Below are positions 1 through 10,742 of a stretch of DNA of 64,000 nucleotides, in pieces; positions within the stretch are counted from its first letter, which is position 1; the number at the start of each line of letters is the position of its first letter. The DNA is from Serendipita indica DSM 11827 (taxonomy: Eukaryota > Basidiomycota > Agaricomycetes > Sebacinales > Serendipitaceae): the NCBI GenBank assembly GCA_910890315.1, contig CAJVGD010000010.1, positions 682,001-746,000 of the forward strand, read 5' to 3'. The notes beneath the pieces are model-generated. The model was not told the DNA's origin and ran no database searches. It worked only from the letters and a program-made list of their open reading frames with translations. The translations under genes were made by a program, and so were the position numbers.

Positions 1-2600
1 AATCTCTGGCTTCCTCCGCAGTTGGTTCGTATACCCTGAGCGCGGTACCGTCCAAGAGTAGCCACACAAGTTGCCATCTCCGGTCGCGCGCTTTGACGTC
101 CGTCGAAGTGTATACCCTCTTCCTTCTACATAGTGACAGAAGCTGAACGCTCGGAGTGTACGAGGGGAGGACGTCGAGTTCCTCCTCGGAGGGCAGAGTA
201 AGTCTGGGTGGCGTCGGAGGAGTTGTTAGCCCATATGAATGTAGATATTCTGTGTCCTCTCCATCGAGGAGAAGTGAGAGAACAGCGGATCGTGGGGAAG
301 ACGCGCAAGCAGAGGACGCGCTGGACTGTGGGCTCGACGTTGATGCCGAAGAGGACGCGTATGCATAGCTGGGTGCATATTCTCCTTCTCCCTCTCGCTG
401 ACGATGATTCAAAATTATCGAGCGGGGTGTGGTGGGTCTGGACGAGTGAGCGCGAGGCTGGGATGGATGGACCATATGGCTCATGTTCTTCTCGTGTGGG
501 CTGCCCTCGTTTCCGACTGGATGTATTCTCCGCACTGTATATTTCTGTTTTGAGTCGTCTCCGGTGTTTTTAGGAATTGTGCTGAATATTCGCTGGAGCG
601 GGAGAGAACAAAGATGTCAAGGCAGGTCGCCTGTTGAAAGCACAGTCGTTTCGGACTTATATCAGATCGCAGTGACTCTGCCGAAACAAACGGCTGCGGG
701 AACAGGAGACTGACGTCGGGCGCTACCACGTCGAGTCAACAGATCATTACAACTCCCAATTAGTAATCGCCTCGGCCTTCTTAATATTCGCCGCCTCTCC
801 CCGCGACTCGACCGGGTTTAGAATCTGTAAGCAACGTAGATTCATGCGGACGATCCCACGCCGTTCGCAGCCAGTCTCAAGCGGTAGCGAGATGGAAACC
901 AGTGGACGAGTAACCCCTTTCATCGACAAGAGGGTCGGCTCTGCAAAGATCTAATGAGCCTGTACGTTCATGGCAGATTCACAAGATCCTATTATTGAAC
1001 CCAGTTCTTTATATGTCATGATTCGCTCCCTCTGAGTCTCCCTCCGCCAGAGCAGCTTCAAGAAGTATTCTAGTCGTGAGACCTGTTCATGAGAGCTTCC
1101 TAGTCAGCTCTCTGGGAAGCCAGCGTGCACATGGTCCCATCCATTGAGACGGTAATGACTTCCTTTTCGACAAATAGCAGACGACAGCACGACTGGTCTG
1201 TTTTAAACAGCCGCTTCTTGTCGACCGTCAAAGTCTAAGTGGGCAATAGGAAACGAGATTGTTCATTCATAGAGATTCAGCCCACTGAGAAGCGCCTCAT
1301 CACAATCAGTCGCAGTGAATCGCAGACGAATTGTAGCATACCGAGGTATTAAGAAATGATGCAATGACAGTCTACTTCATTGGTGTTACACCCACAGAAA
1401 CCGTCCCCACTACTCCATCCGGATGGGCCACTCGCACACCCAGTGCAGTCGCAACAGCCACCACCGCGTTCTCTTTCCTCAAAGGGGTCATTATCGCTTG
1501 TGAGAGTGGTCATGTTTGTCTACAATATTGCCAGAATGAGTCGTGGGTAAGGGTGCAGAAGTGGTCGTGATGCAAACGTACCGTTTTCCCACCATCGTAT
1601 GATATTGGTACCCGAAATTGCATAGGATCAACTCCTTTCATTTGCGAGGGAGAGCTCGAGGCCGACATGGTTGCCATGAATCGAAAGGTTGATCAAAACT
1701 CTCCTCTTAAACGCTATTTGCACCTCAATGGACTAGTATTATATAGGAAGGTGGGTTCGTCCTCTCGCATCCGTCCAAAAGAGGGGTTGTCAGCGCCTTT
1801 GCTGAGGCCCAGTTGAGCAGTCACACGTCTTCGTGAACTAGGTGTTTCTTCGAGAGGATAGTCGCCTTGAACAATAGGTATGGGCTTCTCTCCTCTCTGC
1901 CGTCCGTATGACCTGGGGCGCTAGAGAATTGGCAAATACGCGCGTGTTTCGCGTGCAGTTGAGCGGTTATTCAACCACCAAGGGGATCCAAGCCTTGTCA
2001 AAAGGCCTTCGTCTGCGATACGCCACGGTCACGCCAGCCGGAGATGAAGCCAGGTCCAACTTGGATTCGACCGAGTGATAGGCAAGCAGCCCACACCCGA
2101 TCGCGATACGCACCTTTGCACTACTAAAGAGATTAAATTACTGGTTTATATTGTTCTCAGACTCACAACTATGGACTATGCGGCCACTTTGTGCACAACA
2201 TCACTGGGGAGTACTTGTCGCCCGGACGCCCGCCTATGCCATTACCAACCCTATCTCCACACTCAATAGTGGTCTCTTCTGCCAAATCCCATCATATGAG
2301 GAGCTCTTGAAGAACTAGCTCACCGCTGCTACCGCTGCTGCGAAGCACGCCCACTCATCCGACTCGACCCATGGATGTGAAAGGCGTGTTCGAGCGAACG
2401 GCATGAGATAGAGTGACTGTATAATTGAAAAGACGAGTGTACAAGGCATCCTCGAGGATGAAAAGATATAGTCGAATATCGAGCCAAGAGACGACGCGTG
2501 GTTGTTCGAATTCTGCATACGGAGGAGCCTCGTCGCTGCTCAATCGTGGAGGAAGTGGAGGTGGTGGGACTATACTAGCTACAAGATGATACACAAAAAC
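1..2600. other. Gene-poor stretch
   Basis: No convincing coding region was found on either strand. Open frames are short, overlap in several frames, and show no recognisable domain or chain of plausible exons. The right end (from about 2356) begins the repeated material that flanks the Crinkler relic. Confidence 0.5.
2356..2445. repeat. Direct repeat copy A
   Basis: About 90 bp, roughly 80-85% identical by eye to 3405-3490. Shared blocks include CATCCGACTCGACCC at the left and GAGTGACTGTATAATTG near the right. The two copies bracket the kinase-tail relic, so they look like traces of a segmental duplication of the Crinkler 3' region. Confidence 0.7.
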
Positions 2601-2624
2601 TCTTCGGTAGCAAGATCTACTTGT

Positions 2625-3000
2625 TCAACGGGTCGAGGTCAGGCGGACTGTTGATCCTGAGCTGTAGATATGTTGGCCCACGATGCTGAGATGACCTTCT
2701 GGCCCTCTGAAGCGAAGATAACCTCGAGAACGGCGCGTACAAGCGGCCGAGCCTGTGGATCCTCCTCCATCAATCTTCCTACCATGTACTGCATCCGCGA
2801 CGCCTACTTGACTTGCTCGCCAAGATAGGGTAGCATTTCTCCACACGCCCATCTATCGGCCAGAATGGGACTCCAAGTTTGGCCCTCTTGAATTTCCGGT
2901 GCAGTCCATCCACGCGTCCCACACATGTCCTCGATTGTCTTGCTAGTCGTCACATCCATCTCTGCTATGCCAAAGTCAATGATATAGAGCATGCCCCCAG
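2625..3000 (-). pseudogene. Relic of a Crinkler kinase C-terminus
   Basis: On the minus strand this region encodes a fragment with LYIIDFGIAEMDVT, then a WTAPEIQ block and ADRWACGEMLPYLGEQ. It closely matches the C-lobe of the intact kinase at 7640-8281 (LYIIDFGVAEMNVT, WTAPEIQ, ADRWACGKMLLYIGEQ). The catalytic-loop segment and N-lobe are absent. The following 2625-2800 region matches the last residues of the intact copy but with shifted frames. Only the DFG-to-helix-F part survives, so I call it a decayed third copy, not a gene. Confidence 0.75.
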
Positions 3001-3404
3001 CGTCCGAATGACTCGTTTCTCTCTCTTCCTCCCCGAGCGAGTGTGCGTAACGATTGTTCGTACGCTGCCCTTGTCTCTGCCAGCGATAGATCCCTCAGTT
3101 CGACATAACTCGTTATTCTCAAATGTATCATGCGAAGCCATACGCACCGCGCCGAATCGTATTTGTTTTCCTCCAAGAGTTGAATCTCTTATGAGCTGCG
3201 TTCTAAACTGCTGTTCTCACTGGGCTGTTCATACAGGTTATGAGGTGGATGGACTTTGGGCCGGATGGACCTTCTAGCCGGCCGAGAGTATGCTCGAAGA
3301 CGGCACTAGGAATACCGTTCATTGGTCATGTCATCCCTGCTTACTCGTGTACAATACTCCGCCTTTCAGAATTCTTTATCTGTTACGTCGTGCGGCTTTC
3401 GACC

Positions 3405-3490
3405 CATCCGACTCGACCCAGGGATGTGGAAGACGCGCTCGGGCGAACGGCATGAGGTAGAGTGACTGTATAATTGGAAGGGACTACAAG
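3405..3490. repeat. Direct repeat copy B
   Basis: Partner of 2356-2445 in the same orientation; it lies just downstream of the 3' end of the Crinkler gene at 3527-5362. Confidence 0.7.
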
Positions 3491-3526
3491 ATTGATACAA
3501 TGGTTAGTTGCCCGTCGCCCAGGTCA

Positions 3527-5362
3527 TCAGAGTCTGCCTGTCCACTCGTTATTGGTCACAGCCGTTTCAATCATCTCCAGGTCGTGTTCCTTTGTAATAG
3601 GCAATCCATCCCTCGCATCCTTTGGTCGCACGATCTGCTCGTAATTCACATTTGCAGGATACCTCGCCTCGCCGTCTTTCCCAGCCCAATCGAAGTCGCC
3701 CAATTTGACGTTCCTCATTCCAATGCCATCGTCCCACTCGCGACGGATCATGATGTTGCAAGCCCGAATATCGCCATGGACAAAACCGCTGCGATGCAAA
3801 AAACCGACGACACCCTTAATGGCCTCTTTGAACTTGACGACGTCGACATCGACCGAGTTCCGCATGGTGTATTCCTCCTCGGAGAGATACTCCATCACGA
3901 CCATCCACCAACCTCCCGGAAGCCGTTCGACACTGTAGAGCTTTGGTGCGACTCCCTGATCGCTACACACCTGGTGTGCCTCTTTCGCATACTTGAGTGT
4001 AAACTTGACGCAGAGTGGCATCTGGTCCTCCTTTCGTACGCATTGAAAGAGGAGCTTTGCGGGGTTGAGGCGACGGCTATATTCAAATGTGACTTTACGC
4101 TGACCATCCGTATAGAAGTCGCGGTATGGATACGTAAAGCCTCGAGGTGGAAGAGAGTTTTCGTTGGGCAGGTAGACGTCCTGCAACAATTTTACACCTT
4201 GCTGGAGTGCACAGAGAGCCCGTACAAGCGGCTCAAGTCTCCTCTGGTCATGATGATTGGCCTCGAAACTCAAGTTTGATGTAAGCGGCTCAAATTGAGG
4301 TTTCATCCCTACGACGGCGCCGGCGAAGCCGATGTTCGTACCTAGTCAGGACCTCAGCTGTGAAACATATCTCGGTAGAATGTAGCGATACCTACCGATA
4401 CAGTAAACGAGAAAGCAAGGAGTTCTTCCCACCTCCTTGGGCTTTCTCTTTTTGATGAATTGTAGGTAGTACGCGAAAGCTTGCAGATGCGCGGCTGCCT
4501 TAGAACTCGTCACATCATCTTTTGCTTCTGTGATGATGAGGGGATGGCCGTCTATCTGGAGGTGGCAATCGGTGGTATAAGCCGTGTTAGAGACAAGGGA
4601 TGCTTCCAACTTTATCCCATATTCCTCTGAAAACAAAGATCTGAATTTGTATGCACGGTCGCCCTCATTTCTGTATTCCATCAACATTGCCTCCTGAAGG
4701 TTATTGAACAAACGATTCTCCTCTGCAGTTGGCCGGTGTGTCTGGTAGCTGTCTAAGAATTTTCCAAAAACTTCATGGAGGAGGGAAATGGGGATTGTCT
4801 CCGGGTCAGCAGTGGGTCGGTTGACGTCGATTTTCCCCTTATAGTGTGCGAATAGTTCCTTCGGAGAGGCGGAGGAAGGGGCAAGAGAGCGAGCTATCTT
4901 CAAGGATTCAAGGATCTTTCTTCGCTTCGCATCTGGGCCTTCGTCGTCCTCGCGCTTCCTCTTTACTGTGCCAAAGAGAGTTCTTATCAGCAAAAACAAG
5001 AGTTATGCAGCAAACGCCTACTCACGAAGCTCATCATGGGGCGACGCGGAGCACCTGACGAGGATATGCACCATTTTCGCTGGCGGTGGTGATGCGTAGT
5101 ACTCGTAGATGGGGTAAGTTGCACGGAGCGGCGAACCCAGGTCCTTGCTTTTCTCCTCGATTTTCTGGGCTAAATCGCCTTCATCCGATATGTCTACCTG
5201 GAATAAATCGATCTTGAAGGGGTTTACATCCTTGTAACGGCGCTGTTGGATTTGATGCTGAAGATCACCGACTGTGTCGGATCTTGAAAGAGTGACCATA
5301 GCTACATGCTGTGGATTATTGATGTCGGCAAAGAAGAATTTGGAATTCTGTTCGCTCGCCAT
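3527..5362 (-). CDS. Crinkler (CRN) effector with nuclease and kinase domains
   Basis: Three exons can be joined in frame. Exon 1 (start at 5362, the methionine preceding ASEQNS) encodes a ubiquitin-like Crinkler header with LQHQIQQRRYKDV and FQVDISDEGDLAQKIEEK. Exon 2 (to about 4398) starts with a basic KRKRE stretch resembling a nuclear signal. It holds a PD-(D/E)XK-type nuclease core, with an aspartate in TTDCHLQIDG and the ITEAK motif, followed by a helix rich in A and Q. After an intron ending near 4345, exon 3 is a protein-kinase-like domain with VKF as the candidate ATP lysine, HGDIRACNIM as catalytic loop and GDFDWAG as the metal-binding motif. Header-REase-kinase is a published architecture for eukaryotic CRN proteins, some of which act in host nuclei. 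An upstream in-frame ATG at 5452 exists, but the second copy has stops in the matching segment, so I prefer 5362. A role in interference with a host or with competitors is inference. Confidence 0.85.
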
Positions 5363-5637
5363 GGCGAAATGGATGTGGCCGGGATCAAGATTATGCGCGC
5401 TGCAGCCAAACTCAAACTCGATCAGTGCTCTTGCCTGCGGAGAAGCCATCATATTCTTCTAAGGCATTTTCACACGCTTTGACGTCTCACCTTGTGGTCA
5501 GGACTTGTACAAGAGCTGTTGCGGACAAGAGGATACTTACCTTGAGCATAAGGTTATTCTCAGTCGCATATACGCAGAATCGTGTATACTTGCTACAATT
5601 ATCACCAGATTTACATGGCCTTTACTGTTGAACAGGG

Positions 5638-5710
5638 TGTACTTAGGCAAGTGAACGTTGTAGTCAAACCTTACTGATTTGACTACAACGCTCACTCGCC
5701 ACTATGTACA
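5638..5710. repeat. Near-perfect hairpin (inverted repeat)
   Basis: The arms GTGAACGTTGTAGTCAAA (5651-5668) and TTTGACTACAACGCTCAC pair with one mismatch around a loop of about 9 nt. Weaker pairing extends to TGTAC and GTACA at the outer ends. It lies between the promoter side of the first Crinkler gene and the transposon fragment. It could be a small MITE-like element or a solo transposon end. Confidence 0.65.
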
Positions 5711-5819
5711 TAGACAAGACAACAAGGCAATAAACTAACATCTACATTTCAAGCCGACCTTTTTTTTTAATCTGTATTTGTATAGCCCCTCTGCAGGTCT
5801 GTAGGACCTATGCACACTG

Positions 5820-5990
5820 AAGCCACAGTGGCTTGTCGACTTGACCAGAACTGGTTGTTGCAACCGGGCACCCTGGTCAAGTCGACCGGCTCGATTCATT
5901 TTTGCTCGACCTCAGTGAAGTTGACCAGGGCAGGTCAATGTTCATTAGCCGGTCCCGGTCATTTTGACCAGCCTTGTTCTGGCTCAGCAC
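5820..5990. repeat. Cluster of inverted TTGACC/GGTCAA motifs
   Basis: A perfect 14-bp inverted repeat GTCGACTTGACCAG / CTGGTCAAGTCGAC lies at 5835-5848 and 5873-5886. More TTGACCAG, AGGTCAA, CGGTC and TTTGACCAG copies follow up to about 5975. The cluster sits about 75-240 bp beyond the 3' end of the Tnp2 remnant, where CACTA elements carry subterminal transposase-binding repeats. Confidence 0.55.
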
Positions 5991-6062
5991 AAACAGTAAG
6001 TTTGGGTAGCAAATGCAGACTAGAAGGTATTTCGCTGCTAAATAACAAATAAAAGCATGATT

Positions 6063-7510
6063 CTAATTATCATCAGAGTCGGGTTCATCCTCGTCAAAGA
6101 ACATCGTCCGCTCACATCCATAACTTGTGTCAAGTATACCCCATTCCTTGCCACACCAAACTCTCCCATCCATAACTTGTGTCAAGTATACCCCATTCCT
6201 TGCCACACCAAACTCTCCCAACACTGCACTGGATCGTATCCATGTTTACCGCTTGGGTGATGTCCATTTTCTTGTAAAAAACAGGTTCTTGAGCAGCGTC
6301 ACCAACGGTATTCTTGCAAAAGCGAACAAACCCCAGTATAGCAGTATGCTCCTTGCGGTTAACAATGCTATTCGATTTCTTGAGGGTCACCTTGACGATG
6401 TAGAGGAGCTGGCCATAGAAGACTTGATGAAACGGCACGTCAGGTGTGTCGATATCGGATGCGTTCTCGTCCGGATATAATTCGAGCTAGATGATGCATT
6501 TTAGTATGCTTTATATAAGATAGTTGTGCTTACCCGAACAAATGATGAGTCACGACTCGAATCCTCCAAGACGCTCTCCATGCCATATACAGATCGCGTC
6601 ACAGCCTGCTCTCCCTTCACCCGAAACTTCCCCCGTCTCTTGACACGCTTCTTGAGTTTCTTTGCGATGTCGACGTCTCTTGCAGAGAGATCGAGCCACG
6701 TCTTGAAGTAGATCGCCGCAAGTAGTCGATGCTTGTCGGACCACTTGTATGCACGTTGATAGGGTGAAATAAGAATGGTCGTTTCATCTGTATCGTAGAT
6801 TAGTCAACAAAAGTAAAGATGGAAGGCACAGACCGATATCTGGGAAGTGCTGTTCCCCACGACCAATCTTATTGTAGTTGCGATGTTGAGGGAAAAAGTT
6901 GAGTTTGTCTTCAAGCCCATAGCGAATCGCAATCATCCGCATCTGCCCCGTGTATCGGAGGGTGTTGGCCAGCTGAGAGAATGGGAATCGTCGACTGGTG
7001 ACGCTAAGTGCAACCAGTCCCATGATGCGCTCGGTCACGAATTCCCAGACGCGTGCCAACGGTCCGCAAGCGCGTGTGTCGCCGGCCATGTGGATGAGGT
7101 GGTGTATGGTGAGTGGATATGCCGATAGACGGCTGTACTTGTAGCGATAATATAGTCTAGATATATCAGTAGCTGCTAAGAATCGAAATAAAGACATACC
7201 GTTCATATTCCGTATGCCATTGCCTTGTCCATACGTCCAGCTCGTCCACGTCGGCCTCGGTAAGCTCACGAGACGTCACCCGCTTGATTATTTTACTGAA
7301 AAGCAGGTGATGGTTGTAGTGTTCGGTCGGTAGATGGCCTTTAAGGACGCAAGGCGCGACCCAGGTGAGCCAAAAGAGCCACGATTCGGCGGTGAACTTG
7401 TGCGACGCCGTCCAGACATCAGGCATAGCCCTAACGATACTTGACGGCGTCGTTTTGGTGAGTTCTGCCGTAACCTGAATCTTGAATTTCCGGTGCCGTC
7501 CATTATGTCG
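6063..7510 (-). mobile_element. CACTA/EnSpm Tnp2 transposase, C-terminal remnant
   Basis: The minus-strand exons chain into the C-terminal part of a basidiomycete Tnp2-family transposase. Near the 5' end are MPDVWTASHKFTAESW and a long helical stretch. Then come AYPLTIHHLIHMAGDTRACG and WEFVTERIMG, which correspond to the region Tnp2 proteins share after the DDE core. Next are IAIRYGLEDKL, a basic segment, FYGQLLYIVKVTL and finally a block ending near the 52-bp tandem repeat, with an acidic tail to a stop at 6063-6065. The catalytic DDE core and the N-terminus are missing: the similarity stops at about 7480. The 52-bp duplication shifts the frame just before the tail. It is therefore non-autonomous, a 5'-truncated and frameshifted relic sitting between two Crinkler genes. 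Confidence 0.75.
6117..6220. repeat. 52-bp tandem duplication
   Basis: Two exact copies, 6117-6168 and 6169-6220, each beginning TCCATAACTTGTGTCAAG. The length is not a multiple of three, so it breaks the Tnp2 reading frame. I could not place GT-AG borders that would splice exactly one copy out. Confidence 0.95.
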
Positions 7511-7639
7511 ACGCTTGTTCTGCCTGTACAAATGGAAGCATGGAAGCTTCATGGCTGTGGTGATGTGTACAAGAAGTGATAGCGACTACAAGAGAATGCA
7601 TTTTCAATTAACAACTACTTCCCTGGAGGGGCAGCTCCA

Positions 7640-10072
7640 TCAATGGGTCGGAATTAAGCGGCCTGCAGATCCTGAGTTGGATATATGTTGACCCACCGTG
7701 CCAGGATGATGTCCTGGTCCCCCAAAAATATGCTCGAGGATGACCTCTATGGGAGGTCGAGCCTGAGGATCATCATCCATCAATCGCCGTACGAGGTCCT
7801 GCACGCGCGAGGTCCACTTGATTTGCTCGCCAATATAGAGTAGCATCTTGCCACACGCCCATCTGTCCGCCAAGATAGGACTCCAAGTTTGGCCGTCTTG
7901 AATCTCCGGTGCAGTCCAACCATACGTCCCGCACAAGTCCTTCATCGTCGTGCTTGTCGTCACATTCATCTCTGCAACTCCAAAATCGATAATATAAAGC
8001 GTGCCTTGGTCTTTGTCCCTTGACCTCTTTCCAAAGTCAACGACAACATTATCCGGCTTGAGGTCCAGGTGCGCAACTCCATTGGCGTGCATGAACGCGA
8101 CACCTTGGAGGAACTGCTTTTGAAACGAATAGACAGTAGAGGCTGTTGACAACAGATGCGTAGCCTCACGGAGCCTGACGTGCTTCGGCATGACGATAAG
8201 CCATTGCGCGTCGAACTCGAGCACGTCGAGTAACGCAATTATATGGTCATTTACGCCTCCACGACTCTCAAGGTACCTCAAGATGTCTACCTCTGATCTA
8301 TGTTTGACTCGCTTGATGATGACCGAGAGTCCGTCCCGCCTCGTCGCTTCGCGGACATTGTCGGGGAACTACTGATGTTAAAATCGTCAAAACCGAAATC
8401 TAGAACATCTTACCGGAAAGAGAAGTTCGAATATATCTTTCCCATCCTGTGGAAGATGATGCCACGCCAGAGCATATCCTGCATTGATGATGCATTCATT
8501 CATTCTGTCTGTCCCTCCTTGATTTGTGTTCATTCGTTTGCTGCTAGGGCTGGTGCGGTCATCCTCACGAGTTCGTTTGGATGCTCTAGGTGTCCCAGTC
8601 ATTTTAGGGATGTTTTTCGCGTTGACCGTTGCAGTCATTAGTTTTATTTTATCTTGCGAGAGACTCGAGCTTTGTTGTTTTGACAGAGCCATCAAATTGT
8701 AGAGCTCCAAGACCATTTCGAATAGATCGCGACCTTCTGTAAGGATAAACCGATCCTTGGTATAAACAACCTGCAAGATGGTCAGGTGAGCAATCTAGAT
8801 CAGAAAAGAAACACACCTGCTTCGACTTTGGGTCCGAAAGGCAGAACAAGTATCGGGTCGCAATAAAGTCGTTACTGATGTAGATCGCAGTCACGATGAG
8901 TTCGTCGTATTTCAAGTAATGCGCCATCCTCAATAACGCCCCTGCTTGAAGTATCATCTTGTATTCATCTTCTCCCCCAGTACCAGACGCAATCTCCATG
9001 ATTACCATGGGTAATCGATCAGTGTTGAGAAGCATGTCGCTTCTTGGAGTCGTTTGGACGCAACTATTTGAGTTACGTAACCTCGCCACGATGGGAACAT
9101 TCCAGGATGCGTTACTGCAATGATATTTAGCTTGAGACGGAGCGGCGAGGCTCAACGCACAAGAGGTATTCACACAGGGAGGCGGGAGAGGTGTCGTTTG
9201 AATGCATAAGTTTGGCGAGCAGAGAATGAACTACGGTTTCTTTGGCGGTTTTGTAGTATGCTAAATTGAGGTATTCGGGCTCTCTAAGTATGTCGGAGTA
9301 GTGCCGTGCTTCGGCCTTCCCGAAAAGACCACTTTTATCGATCGGATTCGTCAAACCTTCTGGTTGGAAGTAGTCTTCAAACTTGAGACCTATCTCATCA
9401 CATTGGCGTTCGACTTGCTCCATCTATATTCCTAATCAGTCGATGGTGATTGAGCTATGGAAATGTTACCAAAACTGCGTCTTGTGTCCGGTAAATGCGT
9501 CGTCTTCTTAGGCTCCGGCGAAACTCTTCGAGGCTTGGGGGAGGAAATTCTGTTTGGGTTATGCCACATTCATGGACGTTGACGATCGAGGCATTCATGT
9601 ATGTGCCCTTGTTGGACAGTTCGAGGGAGATGTAGTCTTCTGCTTGGGAATTGACCGATTCTGGTGTTATTCCATGGATGAAGAAAGGAGTGCGTCAGTA
9701 AGCCGTGCGATTGCTCCAGAGAAAGCCCTCACCGAACTCTTGGGGCAATTCAGAGCACCTGACAAGGATATGTATAGCATCTTCCGGGGGGGTTGAGGGA
9801 TAGTAACGGATAAGGCGGCGACTTGGAAGGAGCGGTGAGCCCAGGTCCTTCTTTTTTTCCTCGATTTTCTGGGCTAAATCGCCTTCATCCGATATGTCTA
9901 CCTGGAATAAAGCCAGTTCGGACGGGTCCACATCCTTGTAACGGCGCTGTTGGATTTGATGCTGAAGATCTTCAACGAACGCGGTTTTCAGAATCGTGAC
10001 GGATTGAATTTGTTTTGGATGGTCCTTGTCGACGAAGAAGAGCCTATACGCTTCCTGTTCATTCGCCATCAT
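7640..10072 (-). CDS. Crinkler (CRN) protein with C-terminal Ser/Thr kinase
   Basis: This is a second Crinkler gene in about six exons. The header (from 10072) carries LQHQIQQRRYKDV and FQVDISDEGDLAQKIEEK, as in the first copy. An intron at about 9661-9732 leads to an exon with SLELSNKGTYMNASIVNV and the segment FEDYFQPEGLTNP. A middle domain (about 9110-8650) resembles a PD-(D/E)XK fold, with VIMEIAS where an E-x-K motif would be expected, so its active site looks degenerate. A linker with an SKRTREDD-type basic patch follows. The C-terminus is a kinase domain with HLDLKPDNVV catalytic loop, DFGVAE, WTAPEIQ and ADRWACG, ending at 7640. The kinase is of the canonical type, unlike the HGD-type kinase in the first Crinkler, so the two share a header but not a payload. 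Exon joins are by eye. Confidence 0.75.
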
Positions 10073-10333
10073 CTGGTGGTTGCCGTCTTAGCCACGATGT
10101 GCGACAGCCAAACTCAAATTAGACCGGCGCTCGCTCATCTTCTTGCTTGTGGAGAAACCATCACATTCTTCTAATTCATTTGTTACACGTTGCGTGACCC
10201 CTTGGCTTGTGATCAGGACTGGTATCCGAGGAGCTGTTGCGGGCAATAACATAATTACCTCGAGAGTAGCATGATTCGAGTCATATCGTGTGTATGTACT
10301 ACACGTCTCCCCAGATTTACATAGCCTCTGCAT

Positions 10334-10742
10334 TTCGACCCGACCACGATGAGACTTTCGCCCCTTCTATCGGATCGCTTCAGATTTTTGGAAGAGCGCC
10401 ATGCGTATGTGCATGACAGTTCACGGTGTACTCATTACGCAGACAGGCTTGATTTTTATTTAGTGTGACAGGAGTATATGATAATGCCAATTATGAGAGG
10501 CGTTAATACTTAGTCCTCATTAGTATCGACGTTCATTCACTTGTCCAAGATACAGATGGGAGCAATTATTGTTTCCAGAATCGATCACTCGTCACAGGGC
10601 AGTTACTCCGACTTCGAACAATCCACAACCACATGCACGGCCATAGTTGGGCCGCTTCTCTTTCGCCGACAGAGATCAGGCATTCGATTTCGACCTCTAA
10701 AATAAAGATACGATCTCTAATTACCGATTTGAGACGTCGAAC
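10334..10742. other. Intergenic region
   Basis: Lies between the 5' flank of the second Crinkler (minus) and the DJ-1-like pseudogene (plus), so it holds two divergent promoters. No clear TATA box or repeat was recognised. Confidence 0.5.

Noticed and set aside
1-2600. Possible small genes at the left edge
   Set aside because: Short frames of 60-120 codons on both strands, mutually overlapping, without domains, signal peptides or plausible exon chains.
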